Shown here: piece by piece, positions 26,443-34,620 of the stretch
Numbering within the stretch: position 1 is the stretch's first letter
How the letters are laid out: every line of letters begins with the position of its first letter
From: Marinilabiliaceae bacterium JC040
GTDB lineage: Bacteria > Bacteroidota > Bacteroidia > Bacteroidales > Marinifilaceae
Length of the DNA: 64,000 nucleotides
Direction: 5' to 3'
Assembly (NCBI GenBank): GCA_022496785.1
Contig: SNAP01000002.1
Coordinates: 124,001 to 188,000 of the forward strand
Position numbers and translations under genes: made by a program
The notes under the pieces: model-generated
Told to the model about the DNA's origin: nothing
Seen by the model: the letters and a program-made list of their open reading frames with translations, nothing else
The model's database searches: none

Positions 26443-27663
26443 TTATAATTTCTTTAAAATCAAGGCACTATTAGTTCCTCCAAAACCAAATGAATTTGAT
26501 AAACAATAGTTTAACTCCTTATCTACTTTTACATTTGTAATATTTAATCCTTTTGAACTTTCATCTCCTTCTTCAAAATTTATATTTGGTGCTATAAAAT
26601 TGTTCTGCATCATCAAGCATGTATAAACTATCTCACTTGCTCCCGCCATCCAACATTCATGACCTGTCATAGACTTTGTAGAACTTACGTATGGATTATT
26701 TTTTCCTATTATCCTTTTAATTGCTTCAGCTTCATTTTTATCTCCCTGCACTGTCGACGTTGCATGAGCATTTATATAATCTATACTAGAAGCATCAATC
26801 TCAGCATCTTCTAAAGCCTTTAACATTGCCCTATACGAACCATCGCTTGATGCCTTTGAAATATGTTCCCCATTTGAAGAAAATCCGTAACCAACAATCT
26901 CTGCTATTATATTTGCACCTCGCTTTACTGCATGCTCATATTCTTCTATAACAATACTTGCTGCACCTCCACTAGGAACTAAACCATCTCTATCTTTATC
27001 GAAAGGTCTTGACGCTTTTGTTGGATCATCCATTCTTTTAGAAAAAGCATTTAAACCATCAAAACTTGCCATTGAATAATAGTTGGTTTCTTGACAACCT
27101 CCACATAGTATCATGTCCTGCATTCCACTTTTTATAAACATATACCCCAAACCTATAGCATGTGAACTACTAGCACAAGCTGCACTTATAGTCATATTTA
27201 TACCTTTAAGTTTAAAGACTGTTGAAAGATTCATATTAGCAGTTGAATTCATTGATTGAAAGATTGCTCCAGAACCCAATAATGTTGTATCCCTTTTTTC
27301 TTCTACTATTTTATCAGATTCAATTACTGCTTTTGCAGATGAATCGTTTCCATATAATATCCCTACTTCATTTTCAGATAGATACTCTTCACCTACTAAG
27401 GCCATATCAAAAGCTTCTTTAGATGCCAAATATGCATACTCCACTTGCTCCGCCATTCCCACTCGTAATCTTCTATCTAATAGACCTTTTAGCTTAGGTT
27501 TCTTTACATATCCTGTTAAAGTAGATTGATATCCATATTCTTTACGTTCTAAATCATTAACTATTCCTGATTTACCTAATTGTAAAGATTCTAATACTTT
27601 CTGAACATCTTCACCTATACATGAATAACATCCTATTCCTGTTATTACTACTCTCTTTTCCAT
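26443..27663 (-). CDS. FabF-like beta-ketoacyl-ACP synthase (third complete KS)
   Basis: This 406-residue protein has C163 in SAACASSSHAI, H300 in NAHATSTVQGD and H335 in SMTGHECWMAG, a full triad with minor variation (HATST for HGTGT). It is nearest the ketoreductase and the ammonia-lyase, so it could handle the first condensations on the aryl starter. A FabB/F housekeeping role is unlikely given the operon setting. Gaps to its neighbours are 9 and 18 nt. Confidence 0.9.
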   Translation of the reverse strand: MEKRVVITGIGCYSCIGEDVQKVLESLQLGKSGIVNDLERKEYGYQSTLTGYVKKPKLKGLLDRRLRVGMAEQVEYAYLASKEAFDMALVGEEYLSENEVGILYGNDSSAKAVIESDKIVEEKRDTTLLGSGAIFQSMNSTANMNLSTVFKLKGINMTISAACASSSHAIGLGYMFIKSGMQDMILCGGCQETNYYSMASFDGLNAFSKRMDDPTKASRPFDKDRDGLVPSGGAASIVIEEYEHAVKRGANIIAEIVGYGFSSNGEHISKASSDGSYRAMLKALEDAEIDASSIDYINAHATSTVQGDKNEAEAIKRIIGKNNPYVSSTKSMTGHECWMAGASEIVYTCLMMQNNFIAPNINFEEGDESSKGLNITNVKVDKELNYCLSNSFGFGGTNSALILKKL

Positions 27664-27672
27664 ATACTTTAA

Positions 27673-28401
27673 TTATGAATATATTCCTCCATTAACTGAT
27701 ATTACTTCTCCTGTTATATAAGATGATTTTGAAGATGCTAAATATCCTACTAATGATGCAACCTCCTCTGGCTTCCCAAATCTCTTCATAGGTATTATAT
27801 CCTTGAATTGTTTTTCATCTATATCCTTTGTCATATCTGTACTTATAAATCCTGGAGCTACAACATTAACAGTTACTTTTCTTTGCGCTACTTCCTGAGA
27901 TAAAGATTTTGATGCTGCTATTAATCCTCCTTTTGCTGCTGAATAATTAACTTGTCCTGGAGTTCCTTTTAATCCTGAAACAGAAGCTATATTAATAATT
28001 CTTCCATATCTATTTGTCAACATATCTTTTAATAATCGTCTTGTAATATAAAAGAATGCATTAAGACTTGTATCTACAACATTATGCCATTGATGATCTT
28101 GCATAAAAATCATTAAACTGTCATTTGTTATCCCAGCATTATTTACCAATACTGATATATATATATCTGTATGTTCTGATTGCCATTTCTCTAATGCAGA
28201 TTCTATTTCTTCACTACTAGAAACATCAAAACTAAGTAATTCTCCTTTTCCTCCCTCTGCTTTAAGAGTCTTTAATGTGTCTTCTGCTGCTTCAGTATTT
28301 GTATGATAATTTACTATTACATAAAAACCTTCTCTAGCCAATTCTAAACAAATAGCTTTTCCTATACCTCTTGATCCACCTGTTACTAATGCATATTTCA
28401 T
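27673..28401 (-). CDS. FabG-like 3-oxoacyl-ACP reductase
   Basis: This 242-residue short-chain dehydrogenase has the cofactor loop TGGSRGIGKA at 7-16, NNAG at about 88-91, the active-site Ser in INIASVSG, and the Tyr-Lys pair in YSAAKGG. It ends with a typical ITGEVISVNGG. NADPH is the probable cofactor. It reduces 3-oxoacyl-ACP in each elongation cycle (ApeQ-like role). It is 3 nt downstream of the ammonia-lyase and is the only ketoreductase in the operon. Confidence 0.92.
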   Translation of the reverse strand: MKYALVTGGSRGIGKAICLELAREGFYVIVNYHTNTEAAEDTLKTLKAEGGKGELLSFDVSSSEEIESALEKWQSEHTDIYISVLVNNAGITNDSLMIFMQDHQWHNVVDTSLNAFFYITRRLLKDMLTNRYGRIINIASVSGLKGTPGQVNYSAAKGGLIAASKSLSQEVAQRKVTVNVVAPGFISTDMTKDIDEKQFKDIIPMKRFGKPEEVASLVGYLASSKSSYITGEVISVNGGIYS

Positions 28402-28404
28402 ATA

Positions 28405-29916
28405 TTATAATAATCTATTGTTTTCTAAATAATTACTTACTTCTTGAATTTGCTCATACATAGGATTATCCTCTATAAAATCAGGAAATATTGATCTGAT
28501 TTCATCATAAACATATTTTGTCTTTGAAGATAATTTATCTGAAATTCCTAAACAATCAACTGCTTGAACTAAAGACATAAAATGGATTGACATAACTTGA
28601 TATGCATTTTCTATAACCTTCTTAGTTAATAATGCACTATTAGTACCCATACTTACTATATCTTGATTATCATTATTGTTAGGAATACTGTGAACATACA
28701 TAGGATTAGATAATGTTTGACATTCTGCAGTTGTAGAAGTTGCAGTAAACTGTGCTGCTTGCATTCCATAATTCAAACCTAAAACTCCCTTGTTTAAAAA
28801 TGGAGGAAGTATCCCATTTATTCTATCATGATAAAGATAATTAATTTGTCTTTCTAATAACATAACCAATTTTGTTATCCCTATCTTTAGTTTATCCATC
28901 TCAAAAGAAATATAATCTCCATGAAAATTACCTCCATGGTATACATTCTCCGTTTTATAGTCAACTATTGGATTATCACTTGCAGAATTTAATTCATTTT
29001 CAACTACTCGTACTGCATTCTCTATAGTTTCATATATCGGACCTAATATCTGAGGAACACAACGAAGAGAATAATAAGGTTGTACTTTCTTTTCAAAAAT
29101 AGCCTCTCCTCTCTCTTGCTTATATAAATCAGATTGTCTATCTGACATACAAGAACTATCTTTAGATATTTCTCTCAATCTCTCAGCTATAAACTTCTGA
29201 CCATCCTGATTCCTTGCCTCATTTAATGTCTCCGACATAAAATCATCATAAGATGATGCTATTTCATTCATTAAAACTGAAGCTAATATAGACCAATCTA
29301 ATAAACGTTTTGAGTGAATTATATTAATAGATGAAATCCCTGTCATTACAGAAGTTCCATTTGTTACAGAAAGCCCCTCTCTTATGTATATGTCAAGTGG
29401 TTTTATATTTAAATCTTTTAAAAGTTCTCCTGAAGATCTCCACTTTCCTTTATACATTACTTTTCCCTCACCTATCAGTGTTAATGCTATATGTGCCAAT
29501 TGTACTAAATCTCCACTAGCTCCTACACTTCCATGCTCAGGTATATAAGGTACTATATCCTTATTAATAAATTTAACTAGTAATTCTACTAAATCTATAT
29601 GTACACCAGATTTTGCACACAACTGAGTACCTACACGAGCTATCATTGCGGCTTTCACATACTTATCTTCTAAAGCTTTACCTGCACCAACTGAATGACT
29701 ACGTATTATATTATACTGTAAATCTATTAAATCCTCATCATTTATTCGGTATTGAGCCATAGGACCAAAACCTGTATTTATTCCATAAATGACTTTCTTT
29801 TCTGAAAATTCTTTTAAAAATTCATAACTCTTAATCACCTCTTCTCGTTGAGAATTAGTAATTGAAAATTCTTTATTTCCAAAAACAATTTCTTCTATTG
29901 TATTGATAGTTATCAT
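28405..29916 (-). CDS. MIO-dependent aromatic amino acid ammonia-lyase (HAL/TAL/PAL family)
   Basis: This 503-residue protein has the self-processing Ala-Ser-Gly triad at 133-135 (GSVGASGDLVQLAHIAL) that forms the MIO cofactor, and the catalytic tyrosine Y44 in VIYGINTGFG. It would remove ammonia from tyrosine or phenylalanine to give coumarate or cinnamate, the starter of the polyene; histidine ammonia-lyase activity is the alternative. The residues that steer selectivity read Ser-His at 73-74, as in histidine ammonia-lyases, unlike the His-Leu of Rhodobacter TAL, so sequence alone does not settle the substrate. No histidine-utilisation genes are nearby. It is the first gene of the 22-gene operon, behind a -7 box at 29974-29981. 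Confidence 0.85.
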   Translation of the reverse strand: MITINTIEEIVFGNKEFSITNSQREEVIKSYEFLKEFSEKKVIYGINTGFGPMAQYRINDEDLIDLQYNIIRSHSVGAGKALEDKYVKAAMIARVGTQLCAKSGVHIDLVELLVKFINKDIVPYIPEHGSVGASGDLVQLAHIALTLIGEGKVMYKGKWRSSGELLKDLNIKPLDIYIREGLSVTNGTSVMTGISSINIIHSKRLLDWSILASVLMNEIASSYDDFMSETLNEARNQDGQKFIAERLREISKDSSCMSDRQSDLYKQERGEAIFEKKVQPYYSLRCVPQILGPIYETIENAVRVVENELNSASDNPIVDYKTENVYHGGNFHGDYISFEMDKLKIGITKLVMLLERQINYLYHDRINGILPPFLNKGVLGLNYGMQAAQFTATSTTAECQTLSNPMYVHSIPNNNDNQDIVSMGTNSALLTKKVIENAYQVMSIHFMSLVQAVDCLGISDKLSSKTKYVYDEIRSIFPDFIEDNPMYEQIQEVSNYLENNRLL

Positions 29917-29973
29917 ATCATTATTGTATTATAATATCCATTAAAAAGATTATTATAAGTATCTATTTCTGCA

Positions 29974-29981
29974 CAAAAATA
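29974..29981 (-). promoter_or_regulatory. -7 promoter element (TATTTTTG) of the aryl-polyene operon
   Basis: The minus strand reads TATTTTTG, an exact TAnnTTTG match 58 nt upstream of the ammonia-lyase ATG. It is the only good candidate between mnmA and the operon. No TTTG -33 box stands out, so the promoter may be weak or regulated. Confidence 0.5.
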
Positions 29982-30020
29982 TAAAAAAGGCGATATTATT
30001 AACATTAATTACTCCTTTTT

Positions 30021-30064
30021 ATAAATATAAATGCGTATAGTAGACTATACGCATTTATATTTAT
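30021..30064 (-). terminator. Hairpin after mnmA, before the aryl-polyene operon
   Basis: A long, nearly perfect stem of about 20 bp (AATATAAATGCGTATAG and its complement) with a 2-4 nt loop starts 12 nt after the mnmA stop. The 3' arm is U-rich on the minus strand but no long U-run follows. It should separate mnmA transcription from the biosynthetic operon. Confidence 0.6.
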
Positions 30065-30075
30065 TTAAACTAAAA

Positions 30076-31248
30076 TCACATTATTGTTCCTGATCCTATA
30101 AGATCTGAACCTATATACCAAGCTGCAAATTGCCCAGGAGTAATTCCTCTCTGCATTTCTGCAAACCTTATATACATCCCTTCTTCCTTCCTTATAATCA
30201 AAGCTTTCTGCAAAGGTTGTCTATATCTTATTCTGGCCATAACATCCATCTCTTCTCCAATTCCTATTTCCATATCAGGACGAAGCCAATGTATATCCGA
30301 ATTACTTATAAACAGAGCTGGTCTATATAAACCTAAATGATCATCTCCCTCTCCTACATATACAATATTTCTTTCTACATCTATAGATATTATAAATAAA
30401 GGTTTCTCAAAACCTCCTATATTCAATCCCTTCCTTTGACCAATTGTATAAAAATGAGCTCCATTATGTTTCCCTATAATTTCTCCATCTAATGGGTGAT
30501 ATTTTATTGCCTTACTTAAAACTTGAAGATCATCAGATTTTGTATACCTAGAATATTTTTTAAAATCTTTATTTATCTTTATTACGTTTCCTTCTTTTGC
30601 TTCTAATTTTTGTTGAAGAAAAACAGGTAAATCTACTTTACCAACAAAACATATACCTTGAGAATCTTTCCTTTTGGCTGTTGCCAATTCCAATTTTGAT
30701 GCTATTTCTCTTACCTCTGGTTTTTGCATATCTCCAATTGGGAAAAGAGCTTTCTTTAACTGTTCTTGAGATAACTGACACAAAAAATAACTCTGATCTT
30801 TATTTGCATCATCTCCAGCTATTAATTTATATATTTCTTTACCATCCTTTACGATTGTATCTTTTTTACAATAGTGCCCTGTTGCTACATAATCAGCACC
30901 CAATTTTAAAGCTTCTTCTAAAAATGCATCAAACTTTATTTCTCTATTACAAAGTACATCTGGATTTGGCGTTCTACCTTTCTCATATTCAGAAAACATA
31001 TAATCTACAACACGTTTCATATATACTTCACTCAAATCAACAATATGAAAAGGTATCTTCAATTTTCTAGCTACCAATTCTGCCATTATCCTATCTTCTT
31101 CATATGCACAATCTCCCTGCAATGTTACGTCTGCATCATGCCAATTTTGCATAAATAGACCTATAACTTCATAGCCTTCCTCTAACAATCTATACGCTGC
31201 AACACTAGAATCTACTCCTCCTGATAAACCTATAACTACTCTCTTCAT
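30076..31248 (-). CDS. mnmA: tRNA-specific 2-thiouridylase MnmA
   Basis: This 390-residue protein has the PP-loop SGGVDSS at 9-15 (ATP binding). It has the two catalytic cysteines of the family, in LCNREIKFD near residue 100 and in GICFVG near 200. It catalyses sulfur transfer to U34 of tRNA-Lys, tRNA-Glu and tRNA-Gln in the cytoplasm, taking sulfur from a relay protein. The length is a little above the usual 360-380. It stands alone with its own promoter-like element (31287-31294) and a hairpin downstream. Confidence 0.95.
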   Translation of the reverse strand: MKRVVIGLSGGVDSSVAAYRLLEEGYEVIGLFMQNWHDADVTLQGDCAYEEDRIMAELVARKLKIPFHIVDLSEVYMKRVVDYMFSEYEKGRTPNPDVLCNREIKFDAFLEEALKLGADYVATGHYCKKDTIVKDGKEIYKLIAGDDANKDQSYFLCQLSQEQLKKALFPIGDMQKPEVREIASKLELATAKRKDSQGICFVGKVDLPVFLQQKLEAKEGNVIKINKDFKKYSRYTKSDDLQVLSKAIKYHPLDGEIIGKHNGAHFYTIGQRKGLNIGGFEKPLFIISIDVERNIVYVGEGDDHLGLYRPALFISNSDIHWLRPDMEIGIGEEMDVMARIRYRQPLQKALIIRKEEGMYIRFAEMQRGITPGQFAAWYIGSDLIGSGTIM

Positions 31249-31286
31249 AATTCTCTTTTTTAGTATTTCAAATACTTTTGTGTAAA

Positions 31287-31294
31287 CAAAAATA
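31287..31294 (-). promoter_or_regulatory. -7 promoter element (TATTTTTG) of mnmA
   Basis: Exact TAnnTTTG match on the minus strand, 39 nt before the mnmA ATG. Confidence 0.5.
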
Positions 31295-31339
31295 AAAAAT
31301 CTTTAAACTTTTTATATCATTCAATACCCTTTTAACACA

Positions 31340-31370
31340 AAATAAGGAATCATAAAATGATTCCTTATTT
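31340..31370 (-). terminator. Hairpin downstream of the second FadL-like gene
   Basis: A perfect 13-bp stem (AAATAAGGAATCA / TGATTCCTTATTT) with a 5-nt loop lies about 113 nt beyond the stop of the porin gene. It lacks a strong U-run, so the terminator call is moderate. Confidence 0.5.
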
Positions 31371-31482
31371 ACTTTTTGAATAATAATTATCGTTTAAATT
31401 ACATTATTACTCTTTCTATATTAACAAAACTATCTTAGAATTTCAGCCTTTAAACTGAAACTCCATTAATTTAAAACATAAA

Positions 31483-32790
31483 CTACAATGTATAAGTCAG
31501 ACCAATACTTGGTATTACTCCTTGAGATGTATATGTTCCACCAAAACTTCTATTTGGTACTACTGGATTAGGATCTGGAGTTGAACCTTTAACTTTCATA
31601 CCATGTATGTATAGTAAAGCAAAGTCAACTGTTAAATTTTTAATAGGACTAAATGAAGCTCCAAAAGAAATACCTAATTTATCCATTCCTGGAGTTTCAG
31701 GATTATATAGATCTGTTTGAACAGGAGATTCATCATAATAAATTCCAGCTCTCAAATCTAATCTTTCTGTTGTTTTATATTCAAAACCTAATCTATATGC
31801 TAATGAATTCTTATAATTCTTTTTACTTACTACATCTGGTAAAGCTGCAGGACTAAAATCAAATTTCAATTCTTTATAAGCACTCCATTCTACTAATTGC
31901 ACCTCTGCAGCAATAAGTAATCTATCTGTTGCCTTATAAGATAAACCTAAAGTTGTATTTGCTGGTAAAGGCAATTCAGATGAAAATTCTCCTTTATCTA
32001 GTGGAGGCATCTTTCCTGAAAATACTGCTTTAATTTCATCCGACACATAAGAAAGATTAGCTTTTCCTCCTTCTACTTTCATCTTCATTTCTGATCTATA
32101 ATTCAATCCTAAAGTAAATTTCTCATTCACTTTATATAATACACCTAAATTATATCCAAAAGCTACTTTTGCACTACCATTCAAATTTACTGATGCAGGT
32201 ACTACATCATCATATTTATTTCCAAAAGCTCCATTTAAAGCAGGCTTATACATTCCTCCACCTCTTTCAATTAAACCTTTATTCAAATCAAATTTCCCAT
32301 AAGAAATCATTAATCCTCCACCAACACTTAAGTTATCTGATATCTTATAAGATACTGTTGGTTGATAGAAAAACGATTGTAATTTAATATCTTGAACTAA
32401 ATGTGCTCCATACCAATTCTTACCCCAATTTAAAGAACTTCCATAAGGCGTTGTAACACTTAAACCTAAAGCTAAATTATCATTAACCTTAAATCCTGCA
32501 TACATATAAAATGGCGTTCCAACAGGGTTATTAGTATTCCAACTCAAATTACCTTGTGAATATTTGTTCTTTGAAAAGATTGCTGAGAATCCTCCTGAAA
32601 ATTGCATTCTTCCTTTCATAAAGATTAATCCTGCTGGATTAAAGTGCATACTTTCTACACCTAATCCTAAAGAGACTCCTGTATGTCCCATTCCTGTTTG
32701 TCTTACACTCTGAAGATTTACTTGATAACCTTCTGCATACGAAAAAAATGTAATAACACTTAATAGTAATACTATAATTGATTTCTTCAT
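31483..32790 (-). CDS. FadL/OmpP1-type outer-membrane transport protein (second copy)
   Basis: This 435-residue protein has a signal peptide (cleavage near residue 19, FSYAEG) and then the FadL hatch motif: SVRQTGMGHTGVSLG and HFNPAGLIFM. The barrel strands follow in alternating pattern, and the C-terminus is GLTYTL. Members carry long-chain fatty acids or other hydrophobic compounds inwards across the outer membrane. It is monocistronic by spacing, with a -7 element at 32844-32851. The first FadL-like gene of the window ends at 1365; the two differ in sequence and are not a tandem copy. Confidence 0.88.
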   Translation of the reverse strand: MKKSIIVLLLSVITFFSYAEGYQVNLQSVRQTGMGHTGVSLGLGVESMHFNPAGLIFMKGRMQFSGGFSAIFSKNKYSQGNLSWNTNNPVGTPFYMYAGFKVNDNLALGLSVTTPYGSSLNWGKNWYGAHLVQDIKLQSFFYQPTVSYKISDNLSVGGGLMISYGKFDLNKGLIERGGGMYKPALNGAFGNKYDDVVPASVNLNGSAKVAFGYNLGVLYKVNEKFTLGLNYRSEMKMKVEGGKANLSYVSDEIKAVFSGKMPPLDKGEFSSELPLPANTTLGLSYKATDRLLIAAEVQLVEWSAYKELKFDFSPAALPDVVSKKNYKNSLAYRLGFEYKTTERLDLRAGIYYDESPVQTDLYNPETPGMDKLGISFGASFSPIKNLTVDFALLYIHGMKVKGSTPDPNPVVPNRSFGGTYTSQGVIPSIGLTYTL

Positions 32791-32843
32791 AACTTCTTTA
32801 ATTTCAATTACTTTATTTAAATATACGACTTATTTCTGGAATG

Positions 32844-32851
32844 CAAAACTA
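32844..32851 (-). promoter_or_regulatory. -7 promoter element (TAGTTTTG) of the second FadL-like gene
   Basis: Exact TAnnTTTG match on the minus strand, 54 nt before the ATG at 32790. Confidence 0.45.
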
Positions 32852-33092
32852 AGAATTAATATCTTCTTAAACATAAAACAAATAAGCACAAACGACCTTT
32901 TGAATATAATATCCCAACTAATAGTTATATGTATATACACATAAGGCTGCCTTTTGTATATCGATAGTCAGATTCTATATATTTTTATTAATACTCATGT
33001 ATTATTGTATAGACTTCTTCACTTTTTGAACACTATTTTCATATCTCTCACTTTCGTTTAGATTAAAACAAATAGATTAAAAATTTTATAAT

Positions 33093-33100
33093 TACATTTG
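33093..33100 (+). promoter_or_regulatory. -7 promoter element (TACATTTG) of the DEAD-box helicase
   Basis: Exact TAnnTTTG match 35 nt before the ATG at 33135, giving a leader of about 28 nt. Confidence 0.55.
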
Positions 33101-33134
33101 TAGCCACAACATTTACTAAAAAAACAACACTAGA

Positions 33135-34394
33135 ATGAAATTTGACGATTATAGATTTTCAAAAGAAATAAAAGAGAACTTAGATAGAATGGGATTAAAA
33201 CGTCCAACAGATATACAATACAAATCTATATCTCCTATTTTAAAAGGTGAAGACGTCTTGGCTATTGCTCAAACTGGTACAGGTAAAACTGCCGCTTTCG
33301 TAATTCCTATTGTAGATAGCATACATAAAAGAAAGATTAAAACATCTAGAAAAGATGGTATACAAGCTATCGTTATGGTTCCAACTAGAGAACTTGCAAT
33401 ACAAATCACAAAGGTCTTTAATAGTGTAGAAGAAAATACTAGTGTTAGAACTATATGTATTCATGGTGGTGTTGAACAAGATAAACAAATCGACACTATT
33501 TACGAAGGTAGTGATGTACTTGTGGCTACTCCTGGTAGAGTTTTCGATTTAGTTAGTCAAGGATACCTAGATCTTCATAGAATTAATACTCTTATATTAG
33601 ATGAAGCCGATTTAATGTTAGATCTTGGCTTTTATAAAGATATCACAGACCTTATTAGACATCTACCTAAAAGAAGACAAACATTATTCTTCTCTGCTAC
33701 AATTAATAAAAGAATTAAAAAATTAGCATATTCTCTTGTTAGTGATGCCATAAGAATTCAGATTTCTCCTAAAGATCCTATCTCTAAAAACATTAGTCAC
33801 TTCGTATCTTATATAGAAATGGATGATAAACGTTTTTTCTTGGAAAGACTAATTAATGAAAATGAAGATAAAAAAATTCTTGTATTCGTTAGAACTAAAG
33901 TTAGAGCTGAAAGAGTATGTAAAGCCATGGGAAGAGTTGATATAGAAGCTCTTACTATTCATGGAGATAAAGAACAAAAAGACAGATTCTTTGCTCTTAA
34001 TAAATTTACAAAAGGTGAAGTTAAAGTACTTATAGCTACAGATGTAACTGCAAGAGGTATAGATATCCCACACGTAGATTTTGTTGTTAACTACGACTTA
34101 CCAGAAGATCCTGAGAATTATGTACATAGAATTGGACGTACTGGTAGAGGGAAACTTAAAGGTACAGCTGTTGCCTTTTGTTCTACAGATGAAAAACCTC
34201 TATTAATAAATATTGAAAAATATATCACTAAACCTATTAATAAAATCACTCTTAGTAAATCAGATTATCAAGCAACAATTGATTTCTCTGAAGAGAATCA
34301 ACAATCCGTATTAAATATGATTGAAGAAAATGAAGATTTTCTGAATAAACTCAAGAAAGAAAAAGCTAAAAGAAAAGCAAAAAGAAGAAAATAA
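33135..34394 (+). CDS. DEAD-box ATP-dependent RNA helicase (RhlE-like)
   Basis: This 419-residue protein has all the core motifs in order: a Q motif (MGLKRPTDIQ), motif I AQTGTGKT, PTRELAIQ, TPGR, motif II DEAD, motif III SAT, ARGIDIP and motif VI HRIGRTGR. A short lysine-rich tail (KKEKAKRKAKRRK) may bind RNA. It unwinds RNA duplexes in ribosome assembly or mRNA turnover, often at low temperature. It is monocistronic, with a promoter element 35 nt upstream and a strong terminator directly downstream. Confidence 0.95.
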   Translation: MKFDDYRFSKEIKENLDRMGLKRPTDIQYKSISPILKGEDVLAIAQTGTGKTAAFVIPIVDSIHKRKIKTSRKDGIQAIVMVPTRELAIQITKVFNSVEENTSVRTICIHGGVEQDKQIDTIYEGSDVLVATPGRVFDLVSQGYLDLHRINTLILDEADLMLDLGFYKDITDLIRHLPKRRQTLFFSATINKRIKKLAYSLVSDAIRIQISPKDPISKNISHFVSYIEMDDKRFFLERLINENEDKKILVFVRTKVRAERVCKAMGRVDIEALTIHGDKEQKDRFFALNKFTKGEVKVLIATDVTARGIDIPHVDFVVNYDLPEDPENYVHRIGRTGRGKLKGTAVAFCSTDEKPLLINIEKYITKPINKITLSKSDYQATIDFSEENQQSVLNMIEENEDFLNKLKKEKAKRKAKRRK

Positions 34395-34402
34395 TATTAA
34401 CG

Positions 34403-34434
34403 AAAACGTTTGCTTAGCGGCAAATGTTTTTTTT
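34403..34434 (+). terminator. Intrinsic terminator of the helicase gene
   Basis: The stem AAAACGTTTGC / GCAAATGTTTT (one G-U pair), with a 6-nt loop, is followed by an unbroken run of T (TTTTTTTT including the arm). It starts 9 nt after the stop. Confidence 0.88.
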
Positions 34435-34491
34435 GTGCAATTATTAAGCATTTTTGCCGTTTAATTGTATACTAGAAAAAATAAAATCTAT

Positions 34492-34499
34492 ATATTTGC
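34492..34499 (+). promoter_or_regulatory. -7 promoter element (TATATTTG) of ppdK
   Basis: Exact TAnnTTTG match, with a TTG at 34466-34468 as a possible -33 element (spacing slightly long). It implies a leader of about 115 nt. Confidence 0.55.
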
Positions 34500-34576
34500 A
34501 TTTCGGATATTAAAAAACAAAATTAGAACAAAAACTATTGACTATCACGATATTATAGATTATAACAAATATTTTA

Positions 34577-34599
34577 GCTCACTCTCTTATAAGGTGAGC
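34577..34599 (+). other. Hairpin in the ppdK leader
   Basis: GCTCAC and GTGAGC pair across an 11-nt loop, ending 21 nt before the ATG. It may shield the start region or stabilise the mRNA. No riboswitch family is recognised. Confidence 0.35.
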
Positions 34600-34620
34600 G
34601 CAAACTAAAAATCTTATTTT

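Larger units (their letters stand above)
32791..33134. other. 344-bp divergent intergenic region
   Basis: It holds the -7 elements of the FadL-like gene (minus) and of the DEAD-box helicase (plus). No conserved open frame, tRNA-like fold or long repeat is seen in the middle part. Confidence 0.6.

Noticed and set aside
8476-29916. A true flexirubin cluster
   Set aside because: No darA/darB-like dialkylresorcinol genes occur in the operon, so the term flexirubin is not supported within this window.
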